This document shows, piece by piece, positions 9,727 to 18,119 of a stretch of 64,000 nucleotides of DNA (positions are counted from its first letter, which is position 1; each line of letters begins with the position of its first letter). Position numbers and translations under genes: made by a program. Origin of the DNA: Marinomonas sp. TW1 (GTDB lineage Bacteria > Pseudomonadota > Gammaproteobacteria > Pseudomonadales > Marinomonadaceae); NCBI RefSeq assembly GCF_001625355.1, contig NZ_JSEE01000018.1, positions 1-64,000 on the forward strand, in the 5' to 3' direction. The notes below the pieces were generated by a model. The model searched no databases. It worked only from the letters and a program-made list of their open reading frames with translations, and was not told the origin of the DNA.

Positions 9727-10608
9727 ATGTTGAATTTAGAACAAATTAATATGCTGGTCTTATCAGCGGAGTTAGGTTCCTTTTCCGCGTGTGCGAGGAA
9801 GTTGGGCAAGGTACAGTCTGCGGTCAGTCATGCTATCAGTAATTTGGAATTGGACTTGGGCGTTACCTTGTTTGATCGTTCTTCGCGAAGCCCACAATTA
9901 ACGCCAGAGGGCGAGCGCCTAGTACGCAGTGCGAAAGCGTTGCTGACGCAATCGCTGGAATTTGAAAAAATTGCCGAATCCATCCTTCGTAAAGAAGAAA
10001 GTGCGCTCAGTTTGGTGTTGGATGATGCTTTATTGGAAGCGCCGGTGGCTAAGGTGCTAGCCGATTTTGCTCAGCAGTTTCCTCACTTACAATTGGATGT
10101 CTTGTCCATGGCATCCGTAGATGTGACTTCTGCGGTGGCAGAAGGGTGGTGTGATTTAGGTGTGATGTTTTCTGAAGTGGACATCAACAAGCAAGTGGAC
10201 TTTTGCTATGTCGGTGGTGTGGATTTTATCGCGGTCTGTCACCCGTCCTTTGCCTTGGCGACGAAAAAAGTAGTGACGGAGTCTGATCTTGCGCCCTATC
10301 GTCAAATTTCTGTCCGCGGTCGTACCAAGCAAGAATCGCAAATCCTCATTAGTATGACGCCGTCGGTATGGTGGTGTTCCAGTTATTATTCCGTGCTGGA
10401 ATTGGTGGAACGTCAAATTGGCTGGGCTTACGTGCCAGTGACTTTAGCGCAACCGAAAATAGCACAAGGACGTTTGGTGAAAATGGATGCGGCGTTTGAT
10501 CATAAGCCTTGGTCTGTGCCTGTGGACTTGGTGTTTAAAAAAGGTGGCGCGCGCGGGCCAGCTTTGCAGTGGCTATTTGATGCGCTTAAAAATGCTTTTT
10601 CGATCTAG
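9727..10608 (+). CDS. LysR family transcriptional regulator
   Basis: A 293-residue protein with the LysR winged helix-turn-helix at residues about 3-62 (LVLSAELGSFSACARKLGKV, then Q-S-A-V-S-H-A-I-S-N-L-E) and a co-inducer-binding domain from about residue 90 to the end. The start ATG at 9727 gives MLNLEQINML, the usual LysR beginning. It is transcribed divergently from the SMR and MFS exporter genes across a 90-bp spacer, the standard layout for a LysR activator of its neighbours. The inducer is unknown. Confidence 0.9.
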   Translation: MLNLEQINMLVLSAELGSFSACARKLGKVQSAVSHAISNLELDLGVTLFDRSSRSPQLTPEGERLVRSAKALLTQSLEFEKIAESILRKEESALSLVLDDALLEAPVAKVLADFAQQFPHLQLDVLSMASVDVTSAVAEGWCDLGVMFSEVDINKQVDFCYVGGVDFIAVCHPSFALATKKVVTESDLAPYRQISVRGRTKQESQILISMTPSVWWCSSYYSVLELVERQIGWAYVPVTLAQPKIAQGRLVKMDAAFDHKPWSVPVDLVFKKGGARGPALQWLFDALKNAFSI

Positions 10609-10692
10609 GGGCGGATTGTATTTGGACTGTGTGCTAAATACCATTACAATACAACAAACAAACTTTTAGTAAGTACGTGTAAGTAGGTAAGA

Positions 10693-11094
10693 ATGAGTGG
10701 CTTTAAAGTACAAACAGAGGGTGGCAAAGTCATTGAGTTTACCCGTGGCAATGTTTTATCTGACCAGTGCCCATCGCGAGAAATCTTAAAACACGTTACC
10801 AGCCGCTGGGCCGTGCTGATCTTCATGGTATTAAAAGATGGTGAGCGTCACCGTTTTAGCGATTTACGTCGGACCATTGAAGGGGTGAGTGAGAAGATGC
10901 TAGCACAGACACTGCAAACCCTTGAGCAGGATAACTTTGTGCAACGTACATCTTATCCTGTGGTGCCGCCGAAAGTGGAGTACAACCTAACGCCAACAGG
11001 GCTTAAAGTAGCCGATCATGTTATTGATCTGGTGAGTTGGTTGGAAGACAATATTTTCGACATATTACCTGCTGACAATATTAATCCATCATAG
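10693..11094 (+). CDS. HxlR family transcriptional regulator
   Basis: A 133-residue winged-helix regulator. The family hallmarks are a cysteine before the first helix (S-D-Q-C-P-S-R) and the segment SRWAVLIFMVLKDGERHRFS followed by D-L-R-R-T-I-E-G-V-S-E-K-M-L-A-Q-T-L. HxlR proteins sense formaldehyde, quinones or disulfide stress through this cysteine. The upstream spacer has G-T-A-A-G-T repeats (about 10668-10690) that could serve as an operator. The target gene is not obvious: the next gene lies on the other strand. The stop codon lies within a strong hairpin. Confidence 0.88.
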   Translation: MSGFKVQTEGGKVIEFTRGNVLSDQCPSREILKHVTSRWAVLIFMVLKDGERHRFSDLRRTIEGVSEKMLAQTLQTLEQDNFVQRTSYPVVPPKVEYNLTPTGLKVADHVIDLVSWLEDNIFDILPADNINPS

Positions 11095-11117
11095 ACGTTG
11101 CATTGACGTCTATGATG
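11087..11117 (+). terminator. 12-bp perfect hairpin overlapping the hxlR-family stop codon
   Basis: CATCATAGACGT and ACGTCTATGATG are exact inverse complements around a 7-nt loop. The TAG stop (11092-11094) is inside the left arm. No T-run follows, so it may protect or pause transcripts rather than terminate on its own. Confidence 0.5.
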
Positions 11118-11189
11118 CGGCTTTCCGAACCTTCGTTTACTGTGTTGGATCACGCCTATGAGGCCGTGCCGAAAATCAGCGAGAGTGGA

Positions 11190-11492
11190 TTATTGCTTGG
11201 TGACAGCATCGCACCAAAACTCGGCGTAGGCGTCACAAAATAGTTCGACTTTTATGGTGCTGAAATCGCGCTCAGCATGGCTTTCTTCACTGACCACAAC
11301 CTGCTGAAAATCCATCAGTTCCATGATATTTTGCGGATCATCAATGCATTCGAATGCCAAGGTGATGCTTTGCTCAGCGTGGGCAAACGTCACCTGCAAT
11401 CCACTTTGTACTTGGTCTAAATCCCGTGTAACCACCAGCTGAGTCACTTTCCAACTCGCATCAAATTCATAGAGGGTGTTGTATTCCGACAC
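11190..11492 (-). CDS. Small hypothetical protein
   Basis: A 100-residue acidic protein that I do not recognise. It has no signal peptide or membrane segment and looks like a compact beta-rich cytosolic protein (alternating hydrophobic strands such as TQLVVTRDL and LQVTFA), with a C-terminal A-Y-A-E-F-W-C-D. It stands alone between the hxlR-family gene and the histidine phosphatase. A start at 11492 (MSEYNTLYEF) is plausible, with an AAGGAAAA purine stretch upstream. Confidence 0.55.
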   Translation of the reverse strand: MSEYNTLYEFDASWKVTQLVVTRDLDQVQSGLQVTFAHAEQSITLAFECIDDPQNIMELMDFQQVVVSEESHAERDFSTIKVELFCDAYAEFWCDAVTKQ

Positions 11493-11599
11493 AGTTTTTC
11501 CTTTTCATCGACAACCAAAGCCATTATATGTGATCCATAGTAATGGATACATCCGTCAGAGGAAATGAGTCACTTCATTGAAACGACAAAAATGGCTCA

Positions 11600-12175
11600 T
11601 TAAGTGCCCGGTAAGAAGCGTCCTATGACTTCTAATGGTTGATTTTCATCGGAAACCGCGACCAGAATCATCTCACCAGAGCGAGGAAATATGCCAGTTA
11701 ATGCCGTGATGTTGACTTGGTGCGTGACAAACAGAGCTTTTTCTTGTGGCGGCAGTGTGATTAACTTCTGACGTAACGCTTGCGTTTGCGACTCCGCGGT
11801 ACTGCGATCCGCGAAAAACGAATTCAGCATAGACTCGGGTTGCACATTACCCATTGCCATTAATTGTGCGGTTTCTAGGCATCGACACCACTGACTGCTG
11901 AACACATAATCAAAGCGGACCCCCTTGTCTCGCAGTACTTGACCAATGCGTCTGGCTTGCTCTCGTCCCGCCTCATTCAAAAGGCGCTGAGTGGAACAGT
12001 CCTCGACACGAAAATGACTAGGATCACCTGTACCCGGCGCGAGGGCATGACGCATCAACACATGCACACCTGGCTTTAACAGCATCTTCCCAATGCTTTG
12101 CTCTGCTTGTAAGACAGAACAAAAACACGCCAACATCACCAGCACCAAATAGCGAAACTGAATTGAGCTTTGCAT
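11600..12175 (-). CDS. Exported histidine phosphatase superfamily protein
   Basis: A 191-residue protein with an N-terminal signal peptide (hydrophobic residues about 8-22, cleavage likely after LQAEQ or just before). The phosphohistidine motif of the superfamily is L-M-R-H-A-L-A-P, an RHA variant of RHG. A second catalytic histidine is in LFVTHQVNITALTG, and a conserved C-R-C-L-E-T-A supplies the S/C-R-x-x-x-T arginine. These proteins remove phosphate from small molecules or proteins. With a signal peptide it would act in the periplasm. The physiological substrate is unknown, and it is not the cytosolic SixA. Confidence 0.8.
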   Translation of the reverse strand: MQSSIQFRYLVLVMLACFCSVLQAEQSIGKMLLKPGVHVLMRHALAPGTGDPSHFRVEDCSTQRLLNEAGREQARRIGQVLRDKGVRFDYVFSSQWCRCLETAQLMAMGNVQPESMLNSFFADRSTAESQTQALRQKLITLPPQEKALFVTHQVNITALTGIFPRSGEMILVAVSDENQPLEVIGRFLPGT

Positions 12176-12561
12176 CCTGAACTTCCTCGAGTAACAGACG
12201 TTATTGGTTTAGTGTATACGAAGGAAAATGACTTGTTGGGTTAGAAAGAGATGACTGAAAGTAAATGAAAATACAGACCCGTTTTCGTGATGGTATGGCT
12301 GTCTTGAAAGGCTTTGTCGAGCAGGATTTCCCCATCAACTAGCTTGTCCATTTTCATAAAAATAAGCTCAATATGGATACTATGGTATCCAAGAATGATA
12401 AACCGAGAGTCGAATGGTAGGTATTAAGGCCTACAGATTATTACCTATAAAGTAACTTTGTGTTGACCCATCACCGTTTAATTTTCACGTTTAACCAAAC
12501 GCTAAGGCGAGCACTCAATTTGCATTTCACACTTTTATGCGCAGAAAAGTGTTGTGGCGTT
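12176..12561. other. 386-bp spacer without a convincing gene
   Basis: The spacer lies between the phosphatase start and the hipA end. It contains a 38-codon minus-strand reading frame (12241-12357, beginning MKMDKLVDGEI) without a ribosome site, which looks like a gene remnant or chance. There is also a 6-bp-arm inverted repeat GGATAC-tatg-GTATCC at 12375-12390, and a TAGGTA/TACCTA pair near 12418-12450. It marks the left edge of the AT-rich HipBA/KAP island. Confidence 0.4.
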
Positions 12562-13800
12562 CTAGTCGAGTATAAAGCAGTCTCTCAATCGTTCTCTTTC
12601 TTCTTTGCGGATGCCCGCTTGTTGAGCAAGGCTTTCCCATTGTGAAACGGCCTTTAACAATCTTTGGTGGATGGCCTTGGCTTTACTTTCAGTAACGTGA
12701 AAATACTCTGCAATGTCAAATGCTAAGTCAATCGAAAGTGCGTTGCTTACGTCATCAATATTAAGGTGTAGACCAGTGGCGTATAACATAGGATTGATAT
12801 CGTAGGCAGGAGATAGCCGCCAACCAGTCGACTCCAGAATGAATCCATGATTTCTAAGATGATCATCACAATTAGATACCATGATATTAAACAGCATTCT
12901 GGTCCAAAGTTGTTCAAGATCTGCCTGAGTATTCGAGCCGTGTTGGATCAGAAATTCAGCCAGCTCTAAGTAACTCGCCCCATCATCCTGACCATCAAAG
13001 TACTCTAGTTGCGTCATTGCTGAGCTGAAGTGTCGCCGCTTTCCTGTTTCGGTACGGTCGAACCTTTTTGTTAAAAAAATATGATGTCTGCCAATCGCTT
13101 CAACTTTTGATTCAGCCATTTCGATGCCAGACTTAATGGCCATTTGATACACAATGAACTCCCACAAGCCAATATCGTAATCATCGTGACGGCTAGGGAA
13201 CTTAGCTAACCACAAACTATCATCGTGATTTCTTATTGACGCCTTTGGCCTAGCTCCACCTAGTGATGAGCCAGGTGAGATCAGCATATTGAGCCATTTC
13301 AGATAATCTGGGTTGTCAAAATCCGGAGCTTCTTCGATTTTATTGGCGGCATGTTGTAGCTCGGGTAAGCTGGTTATTGCGGGCGCTGCCAGCTCATTGT
13401 TGTCATCTAAAAAAGGGCCATCTAATGATGTACGAAATCGCAGGGCTCCCATGCGAAATGAATCGTGAACACCTAGTAAGTAATCCGTCTCGTATAGGCT
13501 TTTTGCTCGCCGTTTTTCTTGTCTAGCAATTACCGCTTCTCTGCGTTGCATTAACAATCGACCCCAACGGTCAGGGCATGAGTCGAGAAATATTTTGAAA
13601 TTCTTATCGTCCAGCGCATGTTGTTCGCCAACGAATAGTTTTAAAGAAGGGTCAATCTGGCGAACATAATCTGAAGTTAGCCACGTCTCGTCATAACTAA
13701 AGCTGAAATGTTCTTTACCTCTAATTTCTGACGATCGTAATGTACCAACTAGTATAGGGTCGGTTGACTCAGTCCAATCAGCATAAACGTAGATTTCCAT
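12562..13800 (-). CDS. hipA: HipA family serine/threonine kinase toxin
   Basis: A 412-residue HipA-like kinase. Known HipA toxins phosphorylate aminoacyl-tRNA synthetases (GltX in E. coli) and cause growth arrest and persistence. Visible motifs are the glycine-rich loop SPGSSLGGARPKAS (about residue 176), a lysine strand LWLAKFPS, the catalytic loop SNCDDHLRNHGF with Asp, His and Asn in place, and the metal-binding YDI segment in LSPAYDINP. The catalytic residues look intact, so it is probably active. It is 12 bp downstream of the hipB-type antitoxin gene. Base composition is AT-richer than in the housekeeping genes, consistent with acquisition. Confidence 0.9.
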   Translation of the reverse strand: MEIYVYADWTESTDPILVGTLRSSEIRGKEHFSFSYDETWLTSDYVRQIDPSLKLFVGEQHALDDKNFKIFLDSCPDRWGRLLMQRREAVIARQEKRRAKSLYETDYLLGVHDSFRMGALRFRTSLDGPFLDDNNELAAPAITSLPELQHAANKIEEAPDFDNPDYLKWLNMLISPGSSLGGARPKASIRNHDDSLWLAKFPSRHDDYDIGLWEFIVYQMAIKSGIEMAESKVEAIGRHHIFLTKRFDRTETGKRRHFSSAMTQLEYFDGQDDGASYLELAEFLIQHGSNTQADLEQLWTRMLFNIMVSNCDDHLRNHGFILESTGWRLSPAYDINPMLYATGLHLNIDDVSNALSIDLAFDIAEYFHVTESKAKAIHQRLLKAVSQWESLAQQAGIRKEERERLRDCFILD

Positions 13801-13812
13801 AATGCGACACTC

Positions 13813-14127
13813 TTATTTTTTGTTCAGCAACTGGATGTCTTGCAGCTTTCTTCCCAGCTCGTCATCAAAGGCGACTTTGGCTAGGTCTTCTAAGAGGCCT
13901 AAACTGGCTAATACGTTGGCATAGTGACCAAGCGAAACGGAAGGGTCGCCCTTTAGGATTTTTCGTAACGTTGGTTTAGACAGACCAGTTCTTTCGTGCA
14001 GCATTTCTTGGGTAATGCCGCGACGCTTCATCGCCAGAGTTAAGTTCTCGCCTAAGATGCTTAACACCTTTTTGTGCTTTGGAAAAACGACGGCAGTGCG
14101 CTTTGCTGTTGATTTGATGGTATTCAT
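13813..14127 (-). CDS. hipB: HipB-like XRE family antitoxin
   Basis: A 104-residue DNA-binding protein with a helix-turn-helix at residues about 25-78 (RGITQEMLHERTGLSKPTLR, then KILKGDPSVSLG). It precedes hipA as in other hipBA operons. HipB neutralises HipA and represses the operon. The promoter region just upstream carries several copies of a TGAAA[C/G]TATA element, the expected operator. It is longer than E. coli HipB (88 residues), with an extended C-terminus ending IQLLNKK. Confidence 0.88.
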   Translation of the reverse strand: MNTIKSTAKRTAVVFPKHKKVLSILGENLTLAMKRRGITQEMLHERTGLSKPTLRKILKGDPSVSLGHYANVLASLGLLEDLAKVAFDDELGRKLQDIQLLNKK

Positions 14128-14129
14128 AG

Positions 14130-14273
14130 TGAAACTATATTTTCTTAAATCATGAGATAGTGAAAGTATAGCTTTACTTTTGACTTTGAGTAAAGTGACT
14201 ATTTGATATGGTTAATTAGGTCAAAATGAAACTATATTTTCATTTTTTATTTGGTAAAGGATTTATAGTTTCA
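14130..14273. promoter_or_regulatory. Repeated TGAAA[C/G]TATA elements, probable HipB operators
   Basis: TGAAACTATA occurs at 14130-14139 and 14227-14236, TGAAAGTATA at 14161-14170, and the inverse TATAGTTTCA at 14264-14273. The copy at 14227-14242 reads TGAAACTATATTTTCA, a near-palindrome TGAAA-N6-TTTCA. Four copies in 144 bp immediately upstream of the antitoxin gene point to autoregulation. This motif differs from the E. coli HipB operator (TATCC-N8-GGATA). Confidence 0.6.
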
Positions 14274-14470
14274 CTTTTACTCTTTGCCTCACACTCTATG
14301 TGTTGTAACACAGCACTTACCCTTTGGGCATCTGGGGCGGTATGGGCAAAGCGTCGATGATTATGGTGTTTTAATAATTGCAGCGCTTTTTCAATGAGGA
14401 TACCGCTAGCATTAAGGTGTTGATATTCTCCACAAAATCTCTTTTTGTATCGATATCGTATACAAAACAT
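14240..14470 (-). CDS. Small unknown protein in the HipBA/KAP island
   Basis: A 76-residue frame starting at 14470 (MFCIRYRYKKRF) with a strong AGAGGAG ribosome site 7 nt upstream. A longer in-frame start at 14533 has no such site. The product is basic, with several histidines (LLKHHNHRRFAHTAPDAQRV) and cysteines near both ends. I recognise no family. Its stop overlaps the operator array upstream of hipB, so it might be read through into hipBA. The good ribosome site is the main reason to list it. Confidence 0.45.
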   Translation of the reverse strand: MFCIRYRYKKRFCGEYQHLNASGILIEKALQLLKHHNHRRFAHTAPDAQRVSAVLQHIECEAKSKSETINPLPNKK

Positions 14471-14538
14471 GGGTAACTCCTCTAAAGTTGCTATACAAAG
14501 AGGTGAAAAGTCAGAAACGAGAAAAAGAAACAATATTT

Positions 14539-14563
14539 AAGTCAAGTCAAGTCAAGTCAAGTC
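14539..14563 (+). repeat. Five tandem AAGTC pentanucleotides
   Basis: Five exact AAGTC units lie between the small unknown gene and the KAP NTPase gene, ending 80 bp before the likely NTPase start. Simple repeats of this kind can change copy number by slippage, and here would alter promoter spacing rather than a reading frame. Confidence 0.85.
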
Positions 14564-14642
14564 ATGCGTTGCTTTAATAAATAATAATTCTGCTATAGTT
14601 TCTAAAGGTTAAAGCACTATCGAGATGAGGAAATTCACCACA

Positions 14643-17600
14643 ATGGATCATGTAAGAAAGTATCAAAATGAAAAACCTGTTGAATCTGATTTATTTAATG
14701 GTCAAGGGCACAAACAAGTAGCTGATGCTATTTCTAAAGTACTTCTTCATGATGACACCCAGCACATAATTGGGGTTGAGGGCAGCCTTGGAGCAGGCAA
14801 AAGTACTGTGATTAACATCTTAAAACAGCAAGTACAGGATAAAGGGTTTCATATAGTCACATTTGATGCTGATCAACACCATACCTCTTTGAGACCTGCG
14901 TTGATAAAAGTCATCGAAATAGAACTAGTAAGGATGTTGGGTAATCGTAAAACGAAGGAAAAAGAAAAACTTTCCAAGGCTGTAGATACTGCATTAGGGA
15001 AAAGATTAACGTATACCAAAGATACAAATAGTCACCTTCCATTTTCATCGATTATCTTTTTTTTCTTATTTGGCATTTCTGCTTGGCAGGTTAAGCCCTC
15101 TATAAGCTTTCTTCTTGATTTAAATCAAAATGTTTCCACAAAAAATCAAGACCCTAATCAAAGTATATCTCTTGATACAGCAAGTTCAGGTTTTGACATA
15201 TCGAGTGGCTGTTTATCTCTAGCCCTTGTTGCTTTTCCTTTCGTTTTATTTTGGTTAATAAAGCGTTTTAAAAAGACTACTCAACTAGGCGATCTCATTA
15301 AGCGTAATAGTGTAGACACCATAACTGAAACCATAGATATAAATAGAGAAGTTGGCTCGATTGAGCTTAAAGAAGCATTTGATTCTTTTGCTGAGCTTAT
15401 TCCAGAAAATAATGTGCTTTTGTTGGTTATTGATAATATTGATCGAGTTGCGCCAGATGACGCTCGCGAACTATGGAGTGATATAGAAACGCTTATTTCA
15501 CTAGGTAGTGAAAAACTTAGAATTTTACTACCTTATTCAGAAGAGCATTTAGCCAAGGCCCTTGAAAAAAGCTCAGTAGATGAAGGTCAATCGGGCAAAG
15601 AATTTATTTCTAAACGTATCCCAGTGCCTTTTTCTGCACCACCTATTGTGACAACAGGCTGGTATGAGCAATTCAATGAATATTGGGAGCAGACACTGCC
15701 AGATATAAAAGGAAAAGAAGGAGTAAAAACACTTATAGAAGTGTGGAATAGAAAGGTCACACCGAGGTACCTTAAGAGTATCGTTAATCGCATTGGAGCC
15801 AAGATTGATAGTTGTCCAGAGCGCAATGAGATTTTGAATGGTGTATGTTGTGCAGCGTATATTATCGCAGTAAAAGATCACAATCTAACAATTAACGACA
15901 TACTGAGTAAGTCAGGTGTAGTAACTCTTAATAATGAAGGCTACGAAGACTCAAGACTAAAAATAACGCAAAAAATATTACGTAAGCATTGCGAGGAAAA
16001 AGAAGAGTGGCCAAAACAAATTGCCGCATTACACTTCCAAACCTCGTTTGAGGTAGCGCAGAGTGAGCTAATTGCGGAGCCAATTAAAAGTGCATTTCTG
16101 TCATTAGATTCAGAAAGATTAATAGAGCTTCATCCATTGCATGGTTTTGATTTGTTTTTCAAAAAACAGGTAGAGAGTACTCATGCGAGTGATTTAATAA
16201 AAATTGCGGCCTCATTGGTGAGGAGCGAAATTGGAAAAATTGTTCTAGATACTCATCTACACGACATTAATCATGAGATTAAAGAAGTGATGATTGATGA
16301 TTATGAAATGGATTCTGATCTTATAGAGAGTCATGAGATTTTAGCTGAACATGAAATAAAGATTGATTTAACACTGGTTAAAGAACTTCAACGTAACGTG
16401 ACCAAGGATATTAATAAACAGTGGAGTTCTTTGAAATGGATGAAAGCTGACAACGAACCTCACAGCGTTGATTCTGATAAGTGGCGAGATTTGAGACAGT
16501 CGTTAGAAGAGTGTTACCGATATTCATTCAGAACAAATATTACACCACAGTTTATAGAGAAACCAGATGTTAATTTTATAGTGAATGTCTTGTTCCCATT
16601 TGAGGCCCGCCTCAGTCATTGGGATATACCAAAATTGATCAACAAGACAGACACTGTAAAACTAATTGAATCTGCTTGTAAGAGGCAAACCCTTTTCAAT
16701 GAAGAGGAAACAATCTTTCCTGAAATACTTAAGAAACTACGTGTTGGCGAATTTGAAAAAATTCCAGAATCTAAATTATTGAATAAAGTTGATATAGCAA
16801 GTAAATCACCAGAGCACTTGCTTGAGGTCTTACCATTTAGCGCTGATTGGCGATCAGCAAATAAGAAAAATATAGCCCAACAATTAGCAAATAAATTACG
16901 AAACTTGGATTGTAGCGATGAAACACGGGATGCATATACTGCATTGGTTGCCGCAGCAATTGTTAATGCATTTGACCCCACAGAAAATATTACTTTATTG
17001 AATGAGAGAAACGTAAATCAATCATATGGTAGTGCATTGACATGGTTAACCACTAAACTTGAAGAAAGACCAGATTGTAGTAACTACTTAACAGATTATT
17101 TTAGTGCATGTGACTTTTCTGACATCCTTAAATGGTGTAAACACAACGGTACTACCGAGTACTTTTTGCCGAATTTAGAGACGCTTGTTCAGGCTAGTCG
17201 AGTCTACGCAATGAATATTTCTCCATTGATCAAAACTGATTACTCGTTCCTTAAAGAAAGTTTTACGAAAATGACGGCAGGAGATATTTTACAGTGGGCG
17301 GATAGCTGGTCTACCTATATTGATAAGAGTGAACTTCCTTTATGGAATTCCGAGTTCATTGATGATGTGTTGAAGTATCAACCTACTGGTCTTTTAAAAA
17401 AGTTTTTAGAATTCTTGGATGACAGTGAGCTTACAGCCGATGATTGGCTAAAACGTATTAATGAGAAACATCCTCATATAGAAAAAATCATCAAATATTT
17501 GAAAGACTCTAATAAAAAACTAGAGCATCAGAATGAATTGGTGAATGCTTTAAAAATGCTTCCTGATCAGAAAGATTCATATGACATTGAGTTGGTATCA

Positions 17601-18002
17601 AACTTGTTAGCACTTATTAATAAAGGAAAGAAAAATAGTATTGGCAGAAAACTTAAGGCTGATTTCATCAAAATAAGCACATCTAATGATCATAGATATA
17701 AAAGTATTTCTTACTTTGGTGGGGTATTTGATATGCCTGATATTAAGGATGATGCGACAGCAGCGAATGATATCACTGCATTTATTGACGACGTGATTAA
17801 ACAAGAAAAGTCTGAAATAGTAGATTGGCTACTATCACAGAAAATAAAAGGCTCTGGGTGGAATATTGAAAAATGGTCACCAGATAATTTGCAAGGTTTA
17901 TACGATGTTCTTAAAGACAGTGAATACGCTGAGAGCGAACTTGCAGCATCAGTTAAAGCATTGTGTGGTAATGATAAAGACGATAATGATTCTGATGAAT
18001 AG
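14643..18002 (+). CDS. Membrane-anchored KAP-family P-loop NTPase
   Basis: About 1119 residues. The ATG at 14643 is preferred because a TGAGGA ribosome site lies 12 nt upstream; an in-frame ATG at 14625 would add six residues. Numbering from 14625: Walker A is GSLGAGKST (53-61), two membrane segments lie at about 140-157 and 196-212, inserted between Walker A and B, and Walker B is VLLLVIDNIDR (264-274), then FISKRIPVPF (327-336). This insertion of paired helices inside the NTPase core is the hallmark of KAP ATPases, which include PifA of plasmid F (phage T7 exclusion). The C-terminal 650 residues are long, helical and charge-rich with no domain I recognise. The gene is visibly AT-rich. Its role is unknown; membrane-located defence is a reasonable inference. 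Confidence 0.82.
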   Translation: MDHVRKYQNEKPVESDLFNGQGHKQVADAISKVLLHDDTQHIIGVEGSLGAGKSTVINILKQQVQDKGFHIVTFDADQHHTSLRPALIKVIEIELVRMLGNRKTKEKEKLSKAVDTALGKRLTYTKDTNSHLPFSSIIFFFLFGISAWQVKPSISFLLDLNQNVSTKNQDPNQSISLDTASSGFDISSGCLSLALVAFPFVLFWLIKRFKKTTQLGDLIKRNSVDTITETIDINREVGSIELKEAFDSFAELIPENNVLLLVIDNIDRVAPDDARELWSDIETLISLGSEKLRILLPYSEEHLAKALEKSSVDEGQSGKEFISKRIPVPFSAPPIVTTGWYEQFNEYWEQTLPDIKGKEGVKTLIEVWNRKVTPRYLKSIVNRIGAKIDSCPERNEILNGVCCAAYIIAVKDHNLTINDILSKSGVVTLNNEGYEDSRLKITQKILRKHCEEKEEWPKQIAALHFQTSFEVAQSELIAEPIKSAFLSLDSERLIELHPLHGFDLFFKKQVESTHASDLIKIAASLVRSEIGKIVLDTHLHDINHEIKEVMIDDYEMDSDLIESHEILAEHEIKIDLTLVKELQRNVTKDINKQWSSLKWMKADNEPHSVDSDKWRDLRQSLEECYRYSFRTNITPQFIEKPDVNFIVNVLFPFEARLSHWDIPKLINKTDTVKLIESACKRQTLFNEEETIFPEILKKLRVGEFEKIPESKLLNKVDIASKSPEHLLEVLPFSADWRSANKKNIAQQLANKLRNLDCSDETRDAYTALVAAAIVNAFDPTENITLLNERNVNQSYGSALTWLTTKLEERPDCSNYLTDYFSACDFSDILKWCKHNGTTEYFLPNLETLVQASRVYAMNISPLIKTDYSFLKESFTKMTAGDILQWADSWSTYIDKSELPLWNSEFIDDVLKYQPTGLLKKFLEFLDDSELTADDWLKRINEKHPHIEKIIKYLKDSNKKLEHQNELVNALKMLPDQKDSYDIELVSNLLALINKGKKNSIGRKLKADFIKISTSNDHRYKSISYFGGVFDMPDIKDDATAANDITAFIDDVIKQEKSEIVDWLLSQKIKGSGWNIEKWSPDNLQGLYDVLKDSEYAESELAASVKALCGNDKDDNDSDE

Positions 18003-18027
18003 TCGACCTTGTTTTATGGAATAAAAT

Positions 18028-18047
18028 GGGTCAGAGTAAATTTAAAC
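18028..18047 (+). repeat. GGGTCAGAGTAAATTT-type element
   Basis: The sequence GGGTCAGAGTAAATTTAAA just downstream of the NTPase gene matches, from memory, a short sequence often seen beside REP-associated or Y1-type transposase genes in proteobacteria. No transposase gene is present. It may be a leftover of a mobile event at the right edge of the island. Confidence 0.35.
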
Positions 18048-18119
18048 CATGGATGAGTACAAAAATTAAAGGGCCAAGGCCCTTCAACTAGACCAGAGTA
18101 AGTTGATGTCAGAAAAAAG

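Noticed and set aside
12241..12357. 38-codon minus-strand ORF in the spacer before hipA's end
   Set aside because: No ribosome site, no recognisable family and short length. It is noted only as a possible remnant.
12375..12390. GGATAC-tatg-GTATCC as a HipB operator
   Set aside because: It lies downstream of hipA, not at the hipBA promoter, and the half-sites are in the opposite order to the E. coli TATCC-N8-GGATA operator. The array at 14130-14273 is the better candidate.
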